Shown here piece by piece: positions 1 to 7,717 of a stretch of 20,259 nucleotides of DNA. Source of the stretch: Larix sibirica (taxonomy: Eukaryota; Streptophyta; Pinopsida; Pinales; Pinaceae). Position 1 is the first letter of the stretch. Every line of letters begins with the position of its first letter. Location: NCBI GenBank assembly GCA_004151065.3, contig NWUY0300009038.1, positions 5,301 through 25,559 on the forward strand, given 5' to 3'. The translations under genes were made by a program, and so were the position numbers. Under the pieces are notes generated by a model that saw nothing but the letters and a program-made list of their open reading frames with translations, was not told the origin of the DNA and did no database searches.

Positions 1-638
1 AATATTTTTTTATATTTTTTTTTTATCAAAACAAGAGGAAGTACGTCATAGTTGAAAAATACAGCCTTTTCTGTAGAAAGAGAGGAAGGGAATATGGTCT
101 CGTCGGGAGCCCATGAAAAGACATAAAGAGCTCTTCAAACAAGATTATCGTAATCCTCCACGCAGAGACAGCTGGTTAAATATATAGGGAGAAAATTAAG
201 CTGAGAGAAAAAAACAGTCTGTGCCAACGCACCAGTTCAATGAAATATAGCAAAGACCAGCTAGGATCACAACGCAGCTTCAGCATAAAGGCGTTCACTC
301 CATTCAATAGTTCAATCAACCTAAAGAGAGGGCGTTCACACGAATTGCATCAACAATGGTATTCGCCAACACATTCACTAGCATTTACCAACATGAATTC
401 CCAAGAAATTGGCACTGACAATAGTTATTGTTGTTGATCACCGTCAATACATTGAAGCGGAGTTGGTTGGAGTTCAGTTAAAAATGCTACAGAGGCAGAT
501 AAAGATGAACAAAAGTAGATTTCTGTCTTCGAGATGGTGCAGACGAAACATGAACAGAAATAGATGGATTAGGATTTAGGCAGACGAAACATCCACGCAG
601 AGGACAAAATTCTTACCACATGTCAATGGCACATAAAC
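1..638. other. AT-rich non-coding DNA, possible leader of a second LTR element
   Basis: No protein family is recognisable on either strand; the only open frame (240-437, plus) is short and has no family features. If the site at 639-649 is a real primer-binding site, this stretch would be the untranslated leader of an element running leftwards out of the window. Short internal repeats are visible: GCAGACGAAACAT occurs near 539 and again near 580, and GGCGTTCAC near 288 and near 333. They look like low-level local duplication. The assignment as a leader is inference only. Confidence 0.3.
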
Positions 639-649
639 GCTCTGATACC
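639..649 (-). promoter_or_regulatory. Primer-binding-like site (initiator-Met tRNA)
   Basis: The plus strand reads GCTCTGATACC, so the minus strand reads GGTATCAGAGC, which is complementary to the 3' end of plant initiator methionine tRNA. The same 11 bases occur at the gypsy primer-binding site near 4822-4832. Here the site is followed at 652 by TG, the expected LTR edge. An 11-base match in that position is unlikely to be chance, but no matching gag was found to its left. Confidence 0.5.
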
Positions 650-651
650 GC

Positions 652-1228
652 TGATAGAAGCCCTATAGGGCAGATAGACAAATGGCTGAACACAAATTCA
701 ATGAACACAAACTCAATAAAAGACACAAAAATAGACGTGAAAGCTCGAATATTTTCTCATTAGGTACACATATATAAATACACATGACATGGCTCTTGGG
801 TTCCAAATTCCCAAGGTGTCTTTGGGACTCATAAGATGATTGTTCACATTTTCACGTGACTTTTGGGATTTTTAACGCTTACGGATTAATGCAATGTTTT
901 CAACTCGCTCATATATTTATTTCAAAAATTATATATTTATTATTAAATTATTTTAGGTGTACACAAGTTATTTGTTAATTCTTCTCGAAATTTATAAGAA
1001 CAAACATTTCATTAAATGCAAGTTTGACACATTAAATGATATTATTATTTAGAAAAACATAATTGGAAGACACCATAATTCTTTACAATTTGTTTTTTGT
1101 TGCATGTCGAAATTCACAATGTATATATGAGTTTTGAGGGATTCGATTTAATAAATGAGTATCAAATTTTCACCGTCACTTTTGGCAAAAAAAATGTTAG
1201 CCACCTTCATGGATTCACCCTCAAAACA
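652..1228 (-). mobile_element. Candidate LTR (about 577 bp) inserted in the gypsy integrase
   Basis: The segment starts TG at 652, directly next to the primer-binding-like site, and ends CA at 1227-1228, exactly where integrase homology of the neighbouring gypsy element stops. It holds no coding homology. A TATA-like stretch (TATATAAATA on plus, 767-779 area) lies about 115 bp from the inner edge, a plausible place for the promoter of an LTR transcribed leftwards. The second LTR and the other copy of the target duplication would lie outside the window, so the call is inferred from boundary positions. Confidence 0.4.
688..717. repeat. Tandem duplication, 2 x 15 bp
   Basis: GAACACAAATTCAAT (688-702) is followed directly by GAACACAAACTCAAT (703-717), with one mismatch. 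It lies inside the candidate LTR and looks like replication slippage. Confidence 0.8.
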
Positions 1229-1540
1229 TATTGCAATGCAATAATCTATATATTTCTTCATTCTAGGCCAATGATAATATTTCCGAGCCACAATAATTAA
1301 TTTATGATAGCCAAGATTCCCTGAATAAAGCTTTTTATGCACTGCTTCCATGATTAACAATTTTAAATTTGCTAAATTAGCTATATACAATCTACTTTTA
1401 AACAATAAAAGTTCATCTTTAGTCAATTGATAATCTTTACAAATATGGTCAAATTCATTCAAATTCATTCTGTTGCAGTTTATTTTCATTTGCTCATAAT
1501 GTTCATAATTAGGAAGAGCCCTTTTAACTATTCCTTTCAA
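1229..1540 (-). pseudogene. Gypsy integrase zinc-binding domain, truncated
   Basis: The 130-residue frame on the minus strand contains VHKKLYSGNLGYHK and then YYHWPRMKKYIDYCIA, the pattern of the HHCC zinc-binding domain that precedes the integrase core in Ty3/gypsy pol (PF17921-type). The second zinc-ligand His, normally in SGH, is Asn here. Upstream residues about 1-60 match the connector between RNase H and integrase. Homology ends at the C-x-x-C pair: one Cys is present and the sequence then changes to the candidate LTR. The DDE catalytic core is missing. The last 26 residues of the open frame are LTR-derived, not integrase. Confidence 0.7.
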
Positions 1541-1599
1541 ATCATATTAACTTCTACTAACTATTGTCATATGAATTATCTTCATACTTCAACTAAGCA

Positions 1600-2045
1600 T
1601 AAAAAAATCTATTTTCTTTTTTCCTTAGTATGTTTAATCTCAAAATCATATTCACTAAAGAAAGCTAACCATTTAACCTATCTAGCATTTAGATTTTGTT
1701 GATTAAATAGGTATTTTAGCCCAACATTGTCTGTCAATAACATCAATTTTCTTCTTAAGGGATAATGTCTCCAAACCTTTAAAGTGTGAAATATAACATC
1801 CAATTCAAAATCATGAGTAGAATAATTTCATTCATGTTCTTTTAATTTTCACGACCTATAACATATGACATGATTGTCCTGTAGAAGTACTCCCGTTAGT
1901 CCTTCCTAACATGCATCAATGCAGACTACGAACTCTTTCTAAGCATCTGCAATCTTTAAAATAGGTGTTGTAGTAAGAAAATATTTTAATTGCTAAAAAC
2001 TCTCTTCACACTTTGGTGACCAAACAAACTTTATTCCTTTCTTTT
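1600..2045 (-). pseudogene. Gypsy pol RNase H domain
   Basis: No long open frame is left, but translating the minus strand through stops gives the order typical of the Ty3/gypsy RNase H-like domain: a VVCIDAC strand carrying the first Asp, then GVLLQ, a KLKEHE..NYSTHDFELDVI stretch, WRHYPL, TDNVGLKYLFNQQNLNAR and SEYDFEIKHTK. The first Asp and the Asp of TDN are still present. At least five in-frame stops interrupt it, so there is no functional product. It lies between RT and the integrase zinc-binding domain, as expected for gypsy pol. Confidence 0.75.
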
Positions 2046-2064
2046 GTAGGGAGGTAATAGGAAT

Positions 2065-2972
2065 TTAAGATATTTTTGAAAAACCTTCTATGAATCTCCT
2101 GTAGTAACCTGTAAGGTTTATAAAAGATCTTACATCAGTTACATCTTTATGGATACGACATTCCATGACAACTATTATCTTGTCAGGATCTATTGCAATC
2201 CCCTCTTTAGTAATGATATGACCTAAATATTGAATATGCTTTTGATAGAAGTCACAATTGCTAAATTTGGCATATAGCTGATGCTCCCTTAAAATATGAA
2301 ACATTGTTCAAACATGTTCTTCAAGTTATTTTTTAGTTTTGGAGTAGATAACTATATAATCAATAAAGACTAACACAAACTTATCTAAGTATTTACTAAA
2401 AAAATTGTTCATAAAATACATAAAGGTAGTTGGGGCATTTGTAAGAAAAAAATCTATGATCACAAATTTATAATGGCGATATCTGGTATGGAACGCTGTC
2501 TTCTGAATGTCCTTGTCCTTGATCCTTGATGATATCTTGACCTTAAATCAATTTTTTAGAACACCTTTTCTCCTCTTACTTGATGAAACAAATAATCTAT
2601 TATGGGTAGATGGTATTTTTTCTTTATGGTTATCTTGTTCAACTGTTTATAATCTATGCATAGTCTCAAGGTTCCATCTTTCTTCTTTACAAATAGGATT
2701 GGTGCTGCTCAAGAGGAAACACTAGGTTTGATGTAGCCATTTTCCAACATTTCTTGCAATCGCATCTTCAATTCTATCATCTACGGAGTGCTCATTATGT
2801 AAGGTGCCTTAGAAATAGGTGCAGTTTCAGACATTAATTCTAGCTTAAAATCAATATCTCTTTTAGGAGGTAAACCAGGTATTTTCTTGGGAAACACATC
2901 CTTAAGTTCTTGAAGTACTACAAAGCCTTCAAGTCTTGTTTTAATTTTCTCTTCTGAATTTAATACATGCAT
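2065..2972 (-). pseudogene. Gypsy reverse transcriptase domain
   Basis: The minus strand first gives LKDVFPKKIPGLPPKRDIDF and then, through stops, [28 protein letters not shown], a damaged middle, and finally [15 protein letters not shown] followed by the well-kept stretch ILREHQLYAKFSNC and GHIITKEGIAIDP. These are RT motifs in normal order. The active-site FIDD has become FIDY (2356-2367, GAT to TAT), removing a metal-binding Asp. Motif A Asp (KIDLRS) is kept. The region near 2420-2500 is badly scrambled. Identity is clear; function is impossible. Confidence 0.85.
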
Positions 2973-3220
2973 TACATAAAGTTTGTGCCCCTTTCTAGCA
3001 CACTTCTTTAATTGTAAGGCATAGAGTTGTCTTATAGATATGACTTTTGGAATGCATGTTATGGTTTTGGGATTTCCATGGGATCCTCATCTAAATAGGT
3101 AAATGTCTTATTAAAACAGTTCAACACTATTTTATGAGCCTCATAGCAACCTAGAGGAACGATATTTAAATTTGTTCTAGTAAGCATTCCATTTAATTAT
3201 ATATGACACCCCTCTATTAA

Positions 3221-3469
3221 TTATGTAATTTTTCTTTTGGTTCCTATAGCTAACTGAACTATCCATGCCTTCTTATATCTATACTTTTTTAACTTGCAAG
3301 ATTCAATAAGCTTGAGAGAAACATAACTCTGACTAGAACCTGGATTAGTTAAAATATAAATAACATTTTCAACAATTTTACTTTTAAATTCCACCATGAA
3401 TGATTGGTGGTATGTTTGTTGATCCTCTAATTCTACATAAATCCTAGGAATCCTTGCAATATCTTCCAC
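3221..3469 (-). pseudogene. Gypsy aspartic protease (retropepsin-like), damaged
   Basis: An 82-residue minus-strand frame contains ILTNPGSSQSYVSLKLIESC, matching the active-site region of plant gypsy proteases, which usually read ILID-P/T-G-S-S-H-S-Y/F-I. The catalytic Asp is replaced by Asn (3344-3346, consistent with GAT to AAT), so this copy could not cleave the polyprotein. The following KKAWIVQLAIGTKRK matches the flap-side region of this family. It sits between the CCHC knuckle and RT, as expected. Confidence 0.75.
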
Positions 3470-3523
3470 TGTTGTAGCCTCTTGAATATTATGAGCAGGT
3501 CTAACATTCTCACTTCAATGTGG

Positions 3524-4698
3524 ATAGTTTTTTAACAAGTGTGCTTCACCACATCCTCAACATTTTAGTGGTCCTTGAAAATGTTCATTTAATTTCCTTC
3601 CTATAATGTTAGTAGGTTTGTTTACACCATGAGTTGGAAAATTCTACCAAAAGTTATTTTTTCCAAGATTATTAGCTTGAAAACCTCTGGACTGATTCCT
3701 AAACTATGAGAGATTATTCCTTTTATTTCTTTGTTCAATCTTTTCCTTTATCTTATCATAATAGAATTTAGTTTTTCTTATGGTTTCCTCCAGTTTTTTT
3801 GGTTCATCAAAATCAATTTTGTCCGGATATGACAGAGGCAAATTGCTTAAGAACCAATGTATTTTCAACTTCTTGTCTCTAATATATGGAACATATCTTA
3901 ATAATTCCAAAAAACTATTTGCCAACTCATCTATAGTCATATGCCCTAGTTTAAGATCTGGAATGTTTTAATCTTCCCATCATAATACCCTTATGAAAGA
4001 TAGTTATGTTTAAAGAGTTTCTTGAATTCCTTCTATATGAATTTTCTTTCACTAATGTTTTCACCAATTTAAGATCTTGCCACCATATGGATTCCTTACC
4101 GTATAGGTTGTATATTTCTACCCCATCCCTCATGTTACTAGAATAATAATAGATTTGAAAGTATTTAATCATCCATAGTAGTCAAACTTCAGTTTCTTCC
4201 CCTGTCTTCACCTCACCATCAAAAATAGGTGGTTTGATATTTTTGAATTCTCCTTTAAGATCCTCTTTAGATCCCTCTTCTTCTTTATTCTTTATAAAAA
4301 CTTTGAGCTGCCACTTACATAACTTACTGTAGTTGTCATTTCATCACTAAATGTATTAGTCGAAGTATCAATTTCATCAATATGACTTAGATCCTTATTT
4401 TTACGAGAATTTCTCTTCAAGGAACCCCCACCAACATTACTAGAAGTATGTCCATGTTGTTTCTGGTTCTTTATATCAGTCAAATTTTGTACTAATATGA
4501 CATTTAAATCATGTAGTTCCTCTTGGGCATTAATCAATTGTTCATTATCCTCTTTAAAACTATGTAGCTTTGCTCATAAACTTGTCATAGTCTTAATCAT
4601 ATATGAAGGCATTTCCTGGTATCTCCTATCATTTGATTCTACCCCATCTCTTCATCTTATGGATTTACATGTTCTTGATGGCTGGGTATATTCTCCAT
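3524..4698 (-). pseudogene. Gypsy gag with retrotransposon-gag domain and CCHC knuckle
   Basis: A possible start ATG is at 4698, about 125 bp inside the primer-binding site. The N-terminal part is polar (a 4292-4537 frame). A capsid-like region follows: KPPIFDGEVKTGEETEV, MIKYFQIYYYSSNM, YGKESIWWQDLKLVKTL, and in the next open piece (3704-3940) SFLELLRYVPYIRDKKLKIH and IDFDEPKKLEETIRK, which is the retrotrans_gag (PF03732) pattern. A zinc knuckle at 3524-3562 reads C-stop-G-C-G-E-A-H-L-L-K-N-Y: a stop sits inside it and the last Cys is Tyr. Several stops and frame changes separate the pieces. Confidence 0.8.
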
Positions 4699-4821
4699 GA
4701 TATAGGATAATATACCATATATTTTCCTCTTCTCAGTTTGGTTTCATAAAATTATTTGTTAGTTCAACTAACATTTTTACATTTTAGAGCCCATCAAGGC
4801 CTCTCAGTGCTGTAACCTCTT

Positions 4822-4834
4822 GCTCTGATACCAA
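4822..4834 (-). promoter_or_regulatory. Gypsy primer-binding site (initiator-Met tRNA)
   Basis: The minus strand reads TTGGTATCAGAGC, complementary to the 3' end of plant initiator-Met tRNA. Two bases further right, at 4837, the plus strand begins TGTAACCTACCC, the expected inner LTR edge. This fixes the orientation of the element (transcribed leftwards). Confidence 0.85.
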
Positions 4835-4836
4835 TT

Positions 4837-5680
4837 TGTAACCTACCCAAATTTTACTTTAATAGCACATTATTAAAGTCCTCTCCTATTTTCAAATAGC
4901 ATACTATCCAAGTAATAAAACCTTGGGGTTTTAAAGTTCGTGGTTATAGTTTGAACAAGGTAATCCATAAAATGATATACATAGTGATAACACACCAACA
5001 AGAATATAAATCCTGAAATCATAAGAGTTTAATACAAGATTTAACTCTTGAATTTTATGTGACATTGTCTCCAATACAAAGGTTTCACTCTTGTACCTCT
5101 ACTTAAACACTTGGATTATTAGTAACTCGATAGGTGTAGCATAGATTCCTCATGATTCTTTGTCGATTGAATGAGGAAGTAGTGGGGTCTAATCCGCTTT
5201 CATTCCACTTTGTCTCCTATGAAGAGTGGCCGAAGGATTTAGACCTCATTGTGGATGGACAAACCGATGTTTTCTCAGTCTAGTGGGATATTGGAGCCGA
5301 GATCCTGGCTAGAAAAGCCGTATCCTTATTCCTTAACCAGGTAAGAAAACATTTCAACACCAGTACTAGTTCATTACCACACGCTGAAGGATTTGTTAGG
5401 GTTTTGACCATGTACTATTTTACTATATACAATCTATATTTTTCGTTTCTTTCATCCTGTTATGGGTTGTTTTGTAAAAAAGTATTTGAATTTACACCAC
5501 TAGTGATGGGTATATGCTATTATCTTACAATTTTTTCATGTTTATCTTGCATAGTAGTTGAAGGAGGCTCAATGACTGTTGTTTGAACCAATTAAGACAT
5601 CTTTCTCTTGTAATCTTCAAACTTGGAACTTATATTAGCTTCATTGTTCTAAATCCTTACCTCTTTTTATGATTTTTACA
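4837..5680 (-). mobile_element. Gypsy 5' LTR (outer edge uncertain)
   Basis: The inner edge at 4837 is set by the primer-binding site and begins TGTAA. A matching TTACA lies at 5676-5680, giving TG...CA ends, a 5-bp terminal inverted repeat and a length of 844 bp, normal for a plant gypsy LTR. The interval has no coding homology. The outer edge abuts the LINE insertion, and a second TTACA end at 13136-13140 beyond that LINE is also possible, in which case the LINE would have split the LTR. With no second LTR in the window the boundary cannot be settled. Confidence 0.5.
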
Positions 5681-5691
5681 GGGCTACACCT
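5678..5691. repeat. Candidate target-site duplication, 3' copy
   Basis: ACAGGGCTACACCT lies just outside the LINE A tail (oligo-T on plus, 5694-5701). It matches 13108-13121, just outside the 5' end of LINE B, at 12 of 14 positions including GGCTACAC exactly; both differences are transitions. Length and position fit an L1-type target duplication. Confidence 0.6.
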
Positions 5692-5693
5692 TC

Positions 5694-5827
5694 TTTTTTT
5701 TAAATTGAAATGGGTATTTTATTGAAAGTGTCATTGGTTGGGCCATGGCCTAATCAACCTTCAATACAAGGATTCAACAGTCGACTTAAACTCGTTACAT
5801 CTTTCCTTTTTTTAACAAAATTCAAGA
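5694..5827 (-). other. LINE A 3' UTR, poly(A) signal and A tail
   Basis: Downstream of the ORF2 stop (5828) the minus strand continues for about 130 bases, has AATAAA (plus 5718-5723), and ends in eight A residues (plus oligo-T 5694-5701), about 17 bases after the signal. An inverted repeat at 5736-5759 (GGTTG, GGCCATGGCC, CAACC) could fold into a small stem-loop near the RNA 3' end. This is the expected end of a LINE transcript. Confidence 0.75.
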
Positions 5828-7715
5828 CTACGGAATCGGGCTCCACTTAGGTTCTTCTTCATTTATGCGAAGAGCTCCTTGGGGGAGTAGGCAGGCTAAG
5901 TTTGCCTTTGCGTATGCTTCCTTATTCGAGCCATGCAGAATATGAAAAAAGAGGGATGAGGAGAAGCCTTGCAGCACATACCCCAAGCTTTGTAAATTCT
6001 CGTTGAGTGTTAGGTTGCTGAAGAGGTCATCCGAATTTAGAATCTTAATCAGAATTTCAGAATTTCCAAACACTTGTATTTCTTTAATGCCGTTTCCCGG
6101 AGTGATCTGACAGGATTTTAATAGCCCGAGGATTTCTGCGTGGTTGTTGGTTCTCTGCCCTAAACCCCAGTTGAAGCTATCTACTCGGTTTCCATCCGGG
6201 GAGTGTATTACTTCGCCTGCTCCTGCAATCCCGGGATTGCCTTTAGAGGCACCATCAAAAAATATTGTTGCTTTACCCTGTGACTTCCACCAGACTTGAA
6301 AATCAACGTCCTTGTCTCTTAAGCGCCATCTTGGCTTCATGGAGGGTCGCTCAATAATCTTTTTTTATCTCAAAAAATATAGTTTCCCAGCCATTTCTTT
6401 TCTTCAGGGAGGAACTCGATTTCATTCTTGAAGGAATGGTTGGCCACTGTTTCGAGAAGCGTAATGCTTTTGCTTTGGCAGCCACCTTCAGGGGATGTTG
6501 CAGATTGCTATTGAAGATTATGGCATTCCTGGCAAGCCATACATTCCAACACACAAATTTGGGGATTGCATGCCATATTTTGCTCCAAGTCGACTTGTTA
6601 TTGATTGCATGTGGATAACGCATCTTCCAAGAGGAGAAGAGAGCAACTATTGAAAACTGCAATGGAGTGTTTACGTTGAGGTCGTGTAGGGAGGAGGTCC
6701 ACACTTCCTGGGCAAAGTTGCAATCTACAAACAGGTGATCTGCAATTTCAAGTTCGTTGCAACACAAGGGACATCTATGGGGGCTAATTATGCCTCGTTT
6801 TAATAAATTCTCTCCAGTGAGCACTCATTTGTGCATCAAAGTCCAGAAGAAGAAATTGATTTTGGGTAGACTTAGTGGATCCCAAACTTGCTTCTAGAAG
6901 GATGCTGGATGTAAAGATGATTGCTGTGATTGGAGGATGGCAAACCCCTACGCAGCAGTATAGAAACCTTTTTGTCCCCAACCCCACCTGTCCACCAATT
7001 TTAGATGAACCGGTGCCATTCCCGTGAGCGCTGTTAAAAGGAGTTCCTTTTGACTTTGTAGTTGATTTGGGAGTCGAGATAGATTCCAGGCCTGCCAATT
7101 TCCAGATGAGTCCCATGTAGAACTATCAGCAAGTGAATGGAATCCTTGTTGTTTAAGCTAGGCTCGGGCTTCTTGAAAGAATTCCAATCTGTCCAGGGGC
7201 GCTTTTCCCATGATTTTGTCTTGCCACAACAAAGTGTTTTTCCCATTGCCAGGGATGCGGAATAGGTGTTGTTGAAAGAAGTCTAGCCCCCTTCGACATC
7301 GATTCCAGATTAATGTCTCTTTGGAGATGGTTTCAACTTGTAAATTTCGCAGAGAGGCAACATTAAGGTATTTTTTTCTCAAAACTTGGCTAACAAGATG
7401 TCTGCTGTGTGAGAAGATATTCCAGGGGATTTTTCCAACCAAGGCGATGTTGGCCAAACCCAGATCTCTTAATTGCAACCCCCCTTCTGAGACATGGCAT
7501 TTGAATGTATCCCAATCAACTAAGTGAAATTTTCTGAGATTTCCTTTCCCACCTTGCCATAGAAAATCTTGGATCAGCTTGGATATTTGATCCGTGATCA
7601 GCTTGGGAGCCAGGAGGAATGAAGCCTGGTAAATTGGCAAAGAGGACGGAACAAGCTTAATGAGAATTAGTTTCCCTACAATGGTGAGCCATTGACCTCC
7701 CCAAGATTTTATTTT
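5828..7715 (-). pseudogene. LINE A ORF2, C-terminal part (zinc-binding RT region and RNase H)
   Basis: The 5' end is cut by the assembly gap. The minus strand gives the post-RT region (WQGGKGNLRKFHLVDWDT, GGLQLRDLGLANIAL, RIPGNGKNTLLW), the zf-RVT domain (CPLCCN..., DHLFVDC), and an RNase H domain (FFDGASKGNPGIAGAG, NNHAEILGL). Up to about 6460 it is one frame with four stops (7158, 6948, 6894, 6825); two extra bases near 6460 then shift the frame. The last 170 codons (6340-5828) are open and end naturally in PIP-stop. Two RNase H acidic residues are lost: VFGNSE has Asn for Asp (6062-6064), and KEAYAKAN has Tyr where Asp is usual (5912-5914). Confidence 0.85.
5963..7715. repeat. Duplicated ORF2 segment, copy 1
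   Basis: This segment corresponds base by base to 7718-9365. The match starts at GAAGCCTTGCAGCAC (5963 and 7718) and ends at CCCCAAGATTTTATTTT (7715 and 9365). In stretches compared by eye about one base in eight to ten differs. Copy 1 keeps about 100 bp (near 6281-6380) that copy 2 lacks. Confidence 0.85.
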
Positions 7716-7717
7716 NN
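7716..7717. other. Assembly gap (NN)
   Basis: Two undetermined bases separate two overlapping copies of the same LINE segment. The sequence just left of the gap equals 9349-9365, and the sequence just right equals 5963 onward. This is what results when two contig ends that both lie in one repeat are joined without being merged. Confidence 0.95.

Larger units (their letters stand above)
1229..5680 (-). mobile_element. Decayed Ty3/gypsy LTR retrotransposon, 3' truncated
   Basis: Reading right to left, the minus strand gives a candidate 5' LTR (4837-5680), a primer-binding site, gag, a CCHC knuckle, aspartic protease, reverse transcriptase, RNase H and the start of integrase. RNase H before integrase is the Ty3/gypsy order, not copia. 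Every domain carries stops or frameshifts, so the element is dead. Homology stops at about 1229 inside the integrase zinc-binding domain, so the integrase core, any chromodomain, the polypurine tract and the 3' LTR are absent. I searched 1-1228 by eye for a second copy of the LTR start and saw none. Confidence 0.85.

Noticed and set aside
1097-1702. Plus-strand frames over the integrase region
   Set aside because: They are antisense to gypsy integrase or lie in the candidate LTR and have no family features.
1229-5680. Endogenous pararetrovirus rather than gypsy element
   Set aside because: An integrase zinc-binding domain follows RNase H and no movement-protein-like region is seen, so Ty3/gypsy fits and a pararetrovirus does not.
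6784-7116. 110-residue open frame on minus, and its partner 8400-8768 (122 residues)
   Set aside because: Both are out-of-frame shadows. The neighbouring frame gives the conserved LINE sequence (ALTGMAP, KLVDRWGWGQK, PKINFFF), interrupted by stops.
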